64,000 bases of DNA from Halarcobacter sp. (GCF_963675975.1 NZ_OY780939.1:2170001-2234000), one strand, 5' to 3'. Positions 8,322 to 15,079 are shown, counted from the stretch's first letter. Notes: generated from the sequence alone by a model not told the origin. Made by a program: numbers and translations.

Positions 8322-9510
8322 AAACAACAATAATACAAACTTTTGGATATCTTATGCTGATTTGATGGCAGGATTACTATTTGTATTTATTCTTTTGATT
8401 GGAGCTATTATTGTTAAATATACATTACTTCAAAGTGAAAGTAATCTTCTAGAAAAAACTTTACAAAAAGAGAAAATTGCATTAGAAAAGAACAAAAAAG
8501 AGTTAGAACAAAAAGAGATGAAACTAAAAAACATAATCTCGGAGTTAAAAGATACAAAAGAGTCTAAAGATGATTTAGAGAAGAGATTACAAGATAGAAT
8601 ATTAGAAAACGAGCAATTAAAATTAACAGTACAAGAGAAGCAAAAGTTATTAGAAGAAAATAAAGACAAACTAGAGTTATCAATATTATCAAAAAAAGAG
8701 ATTGAAGAAAAATTAAATAGTTTAGATAAAGAGAAAAAAGAGTTGTTACTAAAACTTAATGATTTAAAACAAACCTTAGTTTTAAAAGATGAAGAGTTTG
8801 AAAAACTTTCAACAAAATCAAAAGAAGAGTTAGAACAGATGGTTTCTAAAAACTTGGAGATTAGTAAATTAGTTGAGTTGTTTAAAAAGAAAAATCAAGA
8901 GTTAGAAGATGAGATGATAGTGATACAAACAAAACTTGATAATACAAAAGAAGAGCATGATATATTGGCAAAAGAGTTAGAAACAACGAAAACTAAAATC
9001 AAAAACCTAACTGGTATAAAAATCAAAGTAATAACACTATTAAAAGATAAATTAGGCAAAAACATAAATATAGACCCAAAGAGTGGAAACTTGAGTTTAT
9101 CTTCAAATGTATTATTTGATGAAGGAAAATCAGAGCTAAAACCAACTTCTCAAAAGTTTCTAAAAAATGCTATATATGACTACTTTCAAACTATTTTAGA
9201 AAATGATGAGATAAATAAATATATTGATACAATAGCAATAGAAGGTCATACAAACTCTGTTGGAGGTTTTTTGTATAATCTAGATCTTTCACAAAAAAGA
9301 GCCTTTTCTGTAATGGATTATCTACTTTCACTAGATTTTAAAAATAAAGAGAAACTAAGACAATTAGTAGTTGCAAGTGGAAGGTCATATTTAGATTTAA
9401 TCTATGACAAAGATGGAAAAGAGGATAAAGAAGCCTCAAGAAGAATAGAGATTAAATTAAATATTAAAAATGAAGAGGCTATTAAAGAGATAGCAAATAT
9501 CTTAAAATAG
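8311..9510 (+). CDS. MotB/OmpA-like (ZorB-like) stator partner with long coiled coil
   Basis: Membrane-anchored partner of the preceding channel subunit, 399 residues. The single N-terminal helix follows FWISYADLMAGLLFVF, where D17 sits where MotB-type proteins carry their proton-accepting aspartate. Residues about 40-250 are an unbroken Lys/Glu-rich coiled coil. The C-terminal domain (from about 265) is an OmpA-type peptidoglycan-binding fold, with VLFDEGKSELKP, EGHTNSVGG, LDLSQKRA and ASRRIEIKL. MotB and ZorB normally lack such a long periplasmic coiled coil, so the reach to peptidoglycan is unusual. No flagellar, Tol or complete Zorya genes flank it. The architecture is certain; the function is open. 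Confidence 0.75.
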   Translation: MLNKNNNNTNFWISYADLMAGLLFVFILLIGAIIVKYTLLQSESNLLEKTLQKEKIALEKNKKELEQKEMKLKNIISELKDTKESKDDLEKRLQDRILENEQLKLTVQEKQKLLEENKDKLELSILSKKEIEEKLNSLDKEKKELLLKLNDLKQTLVLKDEEFEKLSTKSKEELEQMVSKNLEISKLVELFKKKNQELEDEMIVIQTKLDNTKEEHDILAKELETTKTKIKNLTGIKIKVITLLKDKLGKNINIDPKSGNLSLSSNVLFDEGKSELKPTSQKFLKNAIYDYFQTILENDEINKYIDTIAIEGHTNSVGGFLYNLDLSQKRAFSVMDYLLSLDFKNKEKLRQLVVASGRSYLDLIYDKDGKEDKEASRRIEIKLNIKNEEAIKEIANILK

Positions 9511-9651
9511 ATATTGCTGAGATTGTTTAGTTTTTTGTGTCAAAATTGGTAGTTTCTAGGATTTTAGCATAGTAATCTTACTAATTTTAATTTGACCCAA
9601 AATCTACAGGTTTTGAATCAGAATTTAACAATCAATATTTATTCATAAAAT

Positions 9652-10614
9652 TTAAAAATCCAATGGTGATTTAATATCACCTTTATTTAATTCTTTTACC
9701 ACATGAGTATATATCATTGTTGTTTCTATAGATTTATGTCCTAAAAGTTCTTGAATACTTCTTATATCTGTACCATTCTGAAGTAAATGAGTTGCGTAAG
9801 AGTGTCTAAAAATATGAGAGGTTACTCTTTTATCTATATTTGATTTTTCTACTGCATTTTTTATATTTCTACTTAAAGTCACATCTAAAATATGATGACG
9901 TCTTTGTTCACCCGTTCTTGGGTCTTTTGATATTTTATTCATAGAAAAAATATATTGCCATTTGATTTCATATTTTGCTTTAGGAAATTTTCTCTCAAGT
10001 GCGTAAGGTATACATACACTTCCATATCCATTTTCTAAATCTTTTTGGTGTATTTCTTTTACTTTTTGTACTTGAATTTTAAGCTCTTCTTTGATTTTTA
10101 AAGGTAATGGTAAAGTTCTATCTTTAAGTGATTTACTATCCCAAATATAAATTTTATCAAATCCAAAGTCAATATCTTTTATGCGGATATTTTGTGCTTC
10201 TTTCATCCTCAACCCACAACCGTACATAAGTTTTACCATTAGTTGATAAATACCCGTCATATTTAATATGATACTTTTGACTTCATTTATAGTTAAAACT
10301 ACTGGAATATGTTTTCTCTCTTTAGCTCTTAACGCTTGAATATTTTGTTCTTTTAATGATATATTTAAGACTTGTTCATATAAAAATAATAGTGCATTAA
10401 AGGCTTGATTCTGGGTTGTAGGAGAGACATTGAGTTCAGTGGCAAGATAAGTCAAAAAGTGCTCTATTTCATTTTTGCCCATATCTTTAGGATGCCTTTT
10501 ATTGTGGTAAAGAATATATTTTTTAGACCAATAAATATATACTTTCTCTGTACTTATACTGTAATGTTTAAATCTAATTCTATCTCTCATTATTTCTAGT
10601 AGTTTTTTAGCCAT
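9652..10614 (-). CDS. intI: Integron integrase (IntI-type tyrosine recombinase)
   Basis: Tyrosine recombinase of 320 residues with catalytic residues in place: R136 in [10 protein letters not shown]267 and R270 in [14 protein letters not shown]293 in LLGHKS and Y302 in MIYTHV, with K161/K164 in the beta-hairpin. Unlike XerC/D or phage integrases it has the extra IntI patch between boxes I and [10 protein letters not shown] is followed by [12 protein letters not shown] (residues about 218-242), the segment that in integron integrases contacts extrahelical bases of single-stranded attC. AAGGAG lies 6 bases before ATG 10614. It is read away from the cassettes, as in classical integrons. All catalytic positions and full length suggest it is active; activity is inference. 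Confidence 0.9.
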   Translation of the reverse strand: MAKKLLEIMRDRIRFKHYSISTEKVYIYWSKKYILYHNKRHPKDMGKNEIEHFLTYLATELNVSPTTQNQAFNALLFLYEQVLNISLKEQNIQALRAKERKHIPVVLTINEVKSIILNMTGIYQLMVKLMYGCGLRMKEAQNIRIKDIDFGFDKIYIWDSKSLKDRTLPLPLKIKEELKIQVQKVKEIHQKDLENGYGSVCIPYALERKFPKAKYEIKWQYIFSMNKISKDPRTGEQRRHHILDVTLSRNIKNAVEKSNIDKRVTSHIFRHSYATHLLQNGTDIRSIQELLGHKSIETTMIYTHVVKELNKGDIKSPLDF

Positions 10615-10650
10615 AATACACTCCTTAAAAAATGTATATTTATTAAAGTT

Positions 10651-10669
10651 TGTATGTAATAACCATACA
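10651..10669. promoter_or_regulatory. Inverted repeat upstream of intI
   Basis: TGTATG (10651-10656) and CATACA (10664-10669) form a 6-bp inverted repeat with a 7-base spacer, 37 bases upstream of the intI start. It could be an operator or an integrase binding site. In such AT-rich DNA a short repeat may be chance. Confidence 0.3.
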
Positions 10670-10805
10670 TTTTATATGATTATCAACTATATTCAGATAT
10701 AAAATATACATATTAATTATAATAAAAAATAAACTTAGTATTTAAAAATATTATATTTTGTAATATTTTATAGAATATACCAAAAATTGGTACTTTTTAA
10801 CATAT

Positions 10806-10811
10806 TATAAT
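10806..10811 (+). promoter_or_regulatory. Candidate cassette promoter (Pc) -10 box
   Basis: A perfect TATAAT pointing toward the cassettes, in the attI region between intI and the first cassette. It is 32 bases ahead of the leader ORF at 10838. It has no clear -35 element, which is common for Campylobacterota promoters. The position matches where integrons place Pc. Confidence 0.5.
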
Positions 10812-10837
10812 AGATGTTGGTTTATTAAGGATTTTAG

Positions 10838-10876
10838 ATGATAAATGTACATAATGTATGTTTAATAAATAGTTAG
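10838..10876 (+). CDS. 12-codon attI leader ORF
   Basis: A 12-codon reading frame (MINVHNVCLINS) with a textbook ribosome site: AAGGA at 10827-10831 and ATG after exactly 6 bases. Its TAG stop (10874-10876) lies inside the GTTAGGA core where cassettes insert. Class 1 integrons carry a similar short ORF (ORF-11) in attI1 that boosts translation of cassette genes lacking their own ribosome site (established knowledge). This one has the same placement and could play the same role for the first cassette gene. It is too short for coding statistics. Confidence 0.5.
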   Translation: MINVHNVCLINS

Positions 10877-10878
10877 GA
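10872..10878 (+). other. attI core recombination site
   Basis: GTTAGGA is a near-consensus GTTRRRY core at the junction of the attI region and the first cassette. Its reverse complement TCCTAAC opens the attC of that cassette. The predicted cut is after G10872. Confidence 0.75.
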
Positions 10879-10888
10879 TAGCAATAAT

Positions 10889-11563
10889 ATGGAATTAAAA
10901 GATAAAATAAGCATTTGGATTTCTCTTGGAGCATTTGTAGTAGCGTGTTTGTCCTTGATATTATCAGCTCTCATTTATATGAATGACAGCAAAGAAGACT
11001 TATTAATCAAATTTTCTAGTCATCACTCTGGATACAAAGTTCCTATACTAAAGGGTTATGGAAATGTTTATCCAGCATTAATTCCATTTAAATGGAATTG
11101 TCTTATTGTTAATAATGGTAAAATACCTGTAACTATATCAAAAATTAAAACAATGCAAATTTCACCAGATTTTCCACTTGAGCACTCAAAAGTTTCTTCA
11201 AGTTTTATAGATAATCAAGATAAAAGTATTCCAACTCCTTTGACATTACAACCAGGTGAAGCAAAAGCTATGAAATACTTTACTACAATTTTTTTGACTC
11301 CAGATATTTATAACCACATTAAAGATAAATATCCTATAGGTACAGAAGTATTATCACATAAAATAGAATCATACTTATTTAGTAAAGGTATTGATTACTA
11401 TGGAAATAAAGTTAAACGAACAGTATTTACAGGCGGTGGAGAAATAATTGAATATCCAACAAATATAGAACAAGGAAAACAGCAAATATTTGTTATGAAG
11501 GTAACGACTACAAGAGGTAAAGATTTTAATATAATGTTTTCACAAAACCAACAATTTGATTAA
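10889..11563 (+). CDS. Integron cassette 1: membrane-anchored protein of unknown function
   Basis: A 224-residue protein I do not recognise. Residues about 7-31 form one hydrophobic helix (SIWISLGAFVVACLSLILSA) after a short charged N-terminus. The rest is hydrophilic and looks beta-rich, with proline-led strands, a TLQPGEAKAMKYF segment and a glycine cluster (TGGGE) near residue 190. It is probably a signal-anchored protein with a globular domain on one face of the inner membrane. ATG 10889 is 10 bases after AGGA of the core site, so the recombination site itself may supply part of the ribosome site. Cassette proteins of this build are often phage-defence or envelope proteins, but nothing here proves that. 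Confidence 0.75.
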   Translation: MELKDKISIWISLGAFVVACLSLILSALIYMNDSKEDLLIKFSSHHSGYKVPILKGYGNVYPALIPFKWNCLIVNNGKIPVTISKIKTMQISPDFPLEHSKVSSSFIDNQDKSIPTPLTLQPGEAKAMKYFTTIFLTPDIYNHIKDKYPIGTEVLSHKIESYLFSKGIDYYGNKVKRTVFTGGGEIIEYPTNIEQGKQQIFVMKVTTTRGKDFNIMFSQNQQFD

Positions 11564-11567
11564 ATTA

Positions 11568-11699
11568 TCCTAACAAAACTTTGGAGAGAAACAAGTGAAT
11601 ACTGCGGTTTTTTGAGCTTTTAAGTGTCGATTAAATAAAATATAAAGACAAGAGTTTCAAGTCGTTTCATTCACTTGTTTCTCAAGTCCAACGTTATAT
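11568..11699 (+). repeat. attC site of cassette 1
   Basis: A 132-bp attC. It opens with TCCTAAC (11568-11574) and closes with GTTATAT (11693-11699). A 15-bp perfect stem pairs 11586-11600 with 11669-11683, and TTGGA (11581-11585) pairs with TCCAA (11687-11691) across an AAG bulge on the right arm. The bulged stem with R and L boxes is the folded substrate of IntI. The apical part (11601-11668) is a large variable loop that includes CTGCGG, also found in attC2. Confidence 0.85.
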
Positions 11700-11713
11700 G
11701 ATAAGGAAAAATA

Positions 11714-12586
11714 GTGAAAGCAGAATTTGAAGAAAAGCAATATGAGCAACACCTTAACCTAGAATTATTACAGGGTGAAAATCTAATTTTACCACCTGGA
11801 CAAGTTCTTGAAAATACTTTTGGTTTTGATGCTGCATTATTTTCTAAACATCCAAAATTCTGGAAACATTATCCTCATATGTATAAGTGGTATCATAAAT
11901 ATTTTAGACAAGCACCAAATGGAATTAAACTGCCTATTGAATTGTGGAAAGATTTAGAATATGAAGTTCAAGATTTACCACCATTTAAATTTAACATATT
12001 TATACAACATAAAAGACCAGAATATATGAGTAAAGAAAATTCAGCAGAATGGTCATCTTGGAATAGCCCATATTATAGATATTCAATAATGGAACATCAG
12101 CAACAAACACTAATGACACTTGAAAATAAAGTCAATAATAATGGTATTGTTACATATGCTTGTCCTACTTTTCATACAAAACAAGAATTTTGGAATGCAG
12201 TAAAAAATAAAAGTTTTATACAAAACTCAAACTTCTGTCAACCAAAATTTTTACATAATCATTTAAAATATACTTTTCAAAATGGTGGTACATATGGTAT
12301 TGCACATTCTAAACCTGAAAAAATAGATGGTATAAATATACAAGAACAGATTCAAATGTTTAGAAAAAAAACTAGTAATCAGAATAATGATAATAGAGAA
12401 TATTTACTAACTCTAAGCGAAACAGTTGACAATACAATCAATGAGATACAAAATTTACAAGAACAATACTATATGATGCAAGAAGAAATGATACCAAAGA
12501 ATATTAACTCAAATATTGCTAAGTCATTAATCAAAATAGATATATTTAGTTTTCTAACAGATATAAAGGTTAATATTGCAGTATGA
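11714..12586 (+). CDS. Integron cassette 2: unknown protein, possible PD-(D/E)XK-type nuclease
   Basis: A 290-residue soluble protein starting at GTG 11714, with AAGGA 7 bases upstream inside the cassette leader. I cannot name the family. The first 105 residues carry E33, a GFD motif (D39) and a strand ending IFIQHK (Q98, K100). This acidic...D...Q-x-K pattern resembles the catalytic core of PD-(D/E)XK nucleases, although the D-to-QxK spacing of about 59 residues would need a helical insertion. That insertion (HPKFWKHYPHMYKWYHKYF) is rich in aromatics and histidine. The C-terminus has a coiled-coil-like stretch (residues about 235-265). The nuclease idea is inference only; there is no signal peptide or transmembrane segment. 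Confidence 0.7.
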   Translation: MKAEFEEKQYEQHLNLELLQGENLILPPGQVLENTFGFDAALFSKHPKFWKHYPHMYKWYHKYFRQAPNGIKLPIELWKDLEYEVQDLPPFKFNIFIQHKRPEYMSKENSAEWSSWNSPYYRYSIMEHQQQTLMTLENKVNNNGIVTYACPTFHTKQEFWNAVKNKSFIQNSNFCQPKFLHNHLKYTFQNGGTYGIAHSKPEKIDGINIQEQIQMFRKKTSNQNNDNREYLLTLSETVDNTINEIQNLQEQYYMMQEEMIPKNINSNIAKSLIKIDIFSFLTDIKVNIAV

Positions 12587-12588
12587 TC

Positions 12589-12657
12589 ATATAACAAAAC
12601 CTTGGAGAGAAATATTTGACCCTGCGGCTCAAATATTTCTCAACTCAAACGTTATCC
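12589..12657 (+). repeat. attC site of cassette 2
   Basis: A 69-bp attC of classical size, from ATATAAC (12589-12595) to GTTATCC (12651-12657). A 13-bp perfect stem pairs GAGAAATATTTGA (12607-12619) with 12629-12641, with a 9-base loop containing CTGCGG. The first 20 bases after the opening heptamer are nearly identical to attC1, indicating related sites and a matched integrase. Confidence 0.88.
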
Positions 12658-12694
12658 AAAAAATCACTAAAGTATTTACTGAAATTAAATTCGA

Positions 12695-12700
12695 TACAAT
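12695..12700 (+). promoter_or_regulatory. Candidate -10 box for cassette 3 toxin-antitoxin
   Basis: TACAAT in GATACAATATAAAAA, 64 bases before the mntA start and inside cassette 3. Toxin-antitoxin cassettes usually carry their own promoter, which fits. GAGGAG precedes the ATG. Confidence 0.4.
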
Positions 12701-12763
12701 ATAAAAATTAAAATAGCATGAAAATAAAAAAGTAGCTTTGGAAACTCTTGAGGAGATAGAATA

Positions 12764-13060
12764 ATGCACAAACAAGATATTTTAAATTATTTAAAATTAA
12801 ATCAAGAATACTATCATAATCAATTTGGAATACAATTTATCGGTCTATTTGGATCATTTGCGAGAGATGAGGCGAATGATAATAGCGATATAGATATTTT
12901 ATATAAAATCGAAAAAGATAAAAAACTCTCAATGTTTAAATATCTCAAATTAACTAAACAACTTGAAGATTTCTTTCATAAAAAAATTGATTTAGTAAGA
13001 GATGAGACATTAAAACCACAAGTAAAAAGTTATATCCAAAAGGATATAAGCTATGTTTAA
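12764..13060 (+). CDS. mntA: Integron cassette 3: MntA-type nucleotidyltransferase antitoxin
   Basis: A 98-residue minimal nucleotidyltransferase. It contains the exact GSX10DXD signature: G30-S31, ten residues, then D42-I-D44, and a later KIDLVRD strand with a third acidic residue. In the described MntA/HepT systems the antitoxin transfers AMP groups to a tyrosine of HepT and so neutralises it. GAGGAG precedes ATG 12764 and the 3' end overlaps hepT by 8 bases, giving translational coupling. Location in an integron cassette fits the known role of toxin-antitoxin cassettes in stabilising arrays. Confidence 0.9.
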   Translation: MHKQDILNYLKLNQEYYHNQFGIQFIGLFGSFARDEANDNSDIDILYKIEKDKKLSMFKYLKLTKQLEDFFHKKIDLVRDETLKPQVKSYIQKDISYV

Positions 13061-13412
13061 AAGCAATAGAGACTATAAACTATATGTTGAAGATATAGCT
13101 AATGAATGTAAAAATATTAAAAAATTTGTTGAAAATATAACATACAATGAATTTACGGAAAATCTTGAAAAAGTATATGCCGTAGCAAAAGCTTTTGAAA
13201 ATATCGGAGAAGCTGTAAAAAATATACCAAAAGAACTTACGCAAGAATATCCTGAAATCCCATGGAGTGAAATATCCAAAATGAGAGATGTTTTAACACA
13301 TCACTATTTTGGAGTAGATGATAAGGTTTTATGGGACACATTAGATGAAGATTTTGAAGAATTTGAGAAAGCTATCAATGATATGCTGAGTAAATTGGAT
13401 AACAAATCTTAG
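13053..13412 (+). CDS. hepT: Integron cassette 3: HepT-type HEPN toxin
   Basis: A 119-residue all-helical HEPN-domain protein (DUF86 type). The catalytic and target motif RX4HXY is intact: R78, H83 and Y85 in RDVLTHHYF. HEPN toxins of this group are RNases, and Y85 would be the residue AMPylated by the antitoxin. Its last codons and TAG stop (13410-13412) lie inside attC3, so the site and the gene overlap. It is read from the same transcript as mntA. Family assignment is confident; toxicity in this host is inferred. Confidence 0.9.
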   Translation: MFKSNRDYKLYVEDIANECKNIKKFVENITYNEFTENLEKVYAVAKAFENIGEAVKNIPKELTQEYPEIPWSEISKMRDVLTHHYFGVDDKVLWDTLDEDFEEFEKAINDMLSKLDNKS

Positions 13413-13453
13413 CACCGAATAAGATACCTTATCTGTGTATTCAAACGTTAGTT
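13397..13453 (+). repeat. attC site of cassette 3, end of array
   Basis: A 57-bp attC, from GGATAAC (13397-13403) to GTTAGTT (13447-13453). GAATA-AGATA pairs with TATCT-GTG-TATTC, giving a stem with a 3-base bulge and a CCT loop. No partner AACTAAC is found downstream, so no fourth cassette follows and the array ends here. Confidence 0.8.
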
Positions 13454-13704
13454 CAAATACTTCTAATTTTTGGAACAATTAGAAAATCTAACTTATTGGC
13501 TTTATAACCTTTATTTAGAGATATAATTTGTTCAAAAAGTGTTCAAGAAGTAGAATTTAGAGATTCTCTCAAATCCTTAGTACTTTTTGAACAACAAAAA
13601 TCAATCTTTAAGTCATAAGTTTTAAAAGGAGCTAAAACTCCATCTTTAATATCTATTTTTGGACCAGCTATTATTTGTTCAATTGTATCTACTAAATCAA
13701 GTGT
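13453..13704 (-). pseudogene. Gene remnant at the integron boundary
   Basis: The minus strand reads about 83 codons with coding character but one in-frame TGA in the middle. The first part reads IIAGPKIDIKDGVLAPFKTY; the part after the stop includes FEQIISLNKGYKANKLDFL. There is no start codon: a TAA lies directly upstream (13705-13707). A further fragment in another frame (MLCQSDKIYSERLSN) sits at about 13709-13756. The final stop coincides with the end of attC3. I do not recognise the parent family. It is probably a decayed gene of the ancestral flank or an old cassette. The rest of 13705-13774 shows nothing else. Confidence 0.4.
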
Positions 13705-13774
13705 TTAATTAATTGCTTAATCTTTCAGAATAAATTTTATCAGATTGACACAACATTTTAACACTCTAATATTA

Positions 13775-14287
13775 CTACTCTTGAATTGTCCAAATAAGTT
13801 TAGACGTATCAAAGTCTAAATCTTTTAATTTTTTTAAAATCATATCTTTGGTACTTTTTGGAAGAGATTTTGTTCGTGAAAGTATCCATAAATACTCTTT
13901 TGTTGGTTCACTAACAACTGCATAAGAGTAATCATTAGCTAACATAATAACCCAATAATCTCCATAAAAAGGCCAAAAGAAAGTCACCTTTAGTTTTGAG
14001 TTTTTATTATCAACTTTTATAGCTTCACCAATTGCTTCTTTTTTCTCATTTGTTGTTATATCTTCACATCTATTTATAACTTTGATATTTTTATTTTCAT
14101 TGATAGAGTATGTGGCACTTACGTTTTTACAGTTTTTTTCAAAAAAGTGTTCATATCTAGCTATTTCGTACCATTTACCAAGATATTCTTGTAGGTCTAA
14201 GTTATCAACACTTTGTATTCTTGGGTCTTTATTCGCACAGCCTGTTAAAAATAGTAAAACAAATAGTAAAGGGAGTATATATTTCAT
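13775..14287 (-). CDS. blc: Outer-membrane lipocalin Blc-like lipoprotein
   Basis: Bacterial lipocalin, 170 residues. A hydrophobic signal peptide ends in the lipobox LTGC with lipidated C17. The lipocalin signature follows (LQEYLGKWYEIARYEHFFEKNC, G-x-W motif at about residues 37-39), and a late WILSRTKSLP matches the conserved arginine strand. The family binds lysophospholipids or fatty acids at the outer membrane and is induced under envelope stress. It stands alone between the integron boundary and the DUF4130 gene, on the same strand as the latter with a gap of 63 bases. Identification is confident. Confidence 0.9.
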   Translation of the reverse strand: MKYILPLLFVLLFLTGCANKDPRIQSVDNLDLQEYLGKWYEIARYEHFFEKNCKNVSATYSINENKNIKVINRCEDITTNEKKEAIGEAIKVDNKNSKLKVTFFWPFYGDYWVIMLANDYSYAVVSEPTKEYLWILSRTKSLPKSTKDMILKKLKDLDFDTSKLIWTIQE

Positions 14288-14350
14288 ATTTTGCCTTTTT
14301 ATTTTATTTTATAGTTTTTTTAAGATTTTTAGTATCATTTTAATGTCTAT

Positions 14351-15079
14351 TTATAAAAATTCTGTCATATATGTTCTATATATAAAAGGAACAAAATTTT
14401 GTTGGCATCTTTTATTTTCTCTTGATTCTATTGTAACTGCATTAAAAAATCTATTCCATAGTTTTGTAAATTTTTCTTCATTTAGTGAAAGTGTAGGTTG
14501 CTCAAAATCAACTACTTTTTCTATTGAAGTTTTTTGCTCATATTTTACAAATGCAAGTTCTCTTTTTAAATCGTGTATTATAAAGTTTTGATTGTTTAGT
14601 CTTTTAAAAAAGTGTTTACCAAGAAAATAAACAAGGTTATGTTTTGTATCTATTTTTGCATATAAAGTATTATCTTCTAACTCTTCAAACCTTGTAAATC
14701 CATACATTTTATGAACACTTCTAAATAGTTCTTTTTCAAGGTTTTGTAAATAAAAAACTTCTTTATTGTTTATATTAAAAAGTTCATTTTTGTCCTTGAA
14801 ACCTATAATAATATAGTGCAAAAGAGTTAACTCAAACTCTTTTGTATCACACATAAAGATATTAAAGATTAAATCAAAGTTCTTTTTGTCAAACTTTTGT
14901 TTTATAGCAGTTAATACTTTATTTGATTTTTCAATATCTGTTTTTATCTCAAGTATTTCATCAAGAAGTAGAGTATTTGGAAACTCTTTTAGTATATTTT
15001 GTGGTTTTAGTTTTTGGTAATATACTTCATAAACAAGAGTTAAAAATCCTTCAAAAGTTCCATCATAAACTAGTATCAT
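14351..15079 (-). CDS. DUF4130-type DNA metabolism protein (radical-SAM partner)
   Basis: A 242-residue protein of the family annotated as probable DNA metabolism protein (TIGR03915/DUF4130). It opens with ILVYDGTFEGFLTLVYEVY and has the helical FTRFEELEDNTLYAKI and HDLKRELAFVKYE segments. In many bacteria this domain is fused to a UdgX-type uracil-DNA glycosylase; here it stands alone and its length leaves no room for the glycosylase. Its start overlaps the end of the radical-SAM gene by 4 bases, so the two are one operon. A role in DNA repair or base modification is inferred from the conserved pairing; no reaction is established to my knowledge. Confidence 0.8.
   Translation of the reverse strand: MILVYDGTFEGFLTLVYEVYYQKLKPQNILKEFPNTLLLDEILEIKTDIEKSNKVLTAIKQKFDKKNFDLIFNIFMCDTKEFELTLLHYIIIGFKDKNELFNINNKEVFYLQNLEKELFRSVHKMYGFTRFEELEDNTLYAKIDTKHNLVYFLGKHFFKRLNNQNFIIHDLKRELAFVKYEQKTSIEKVVDFEQPTLSLNEEKFTKLWNRFFNAVTIESRENKRCQQNFVPFIYRTYMTEFL

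Larger units (their letters stand above)
9652..13453. mobile_element. Chromosomal integron: intI, attI and three-cassette array
   Basis: The unit contains a divergently transcribed IntI-type integrase, an attI-like site and three cassettes bounded by attC hairpins. In each cassette the 5' core heptamer is the exact reverse complement of the first heptamer of its own attC: GTTAGGA/TCCTAAC, GTTATAT/ATATAAC and GTTATCC/GGATAAC. This is the rule expected for circular integron cassettes and is read directly here. Cutting after the G of each core gives cassettes of about 821, 958 and 796 bp. No sul, qac or transposase gene is present, so this looks like a small sedentary chromosomal integron rather than a class 1 mobile one. 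Confidence 0.88.

Noticed and set aside
7269-9510. Calling a complete Zorya defence system
   Set aside because: No ZorC, ZorD or ZorE-like gene lies on either side; only the channel pair is present and its coiled coil differs from ZorB.
9652-10614. Calling the integrase XerC/XerD or a phage integrase
   Set aside because: The extra patch KWQYIF and [11 protein letters not shown] between boxes I and II, together with attC sites next to it, is specific to IntI.
13485-13491. ATCTAAC as the opening heptamer of a fourth attC
   Set aside because: The fourth cassette would need AACTAAC (reverse complement of GTTAGTT). No such heptamer and no closing core with hairpin was found up to 13775.
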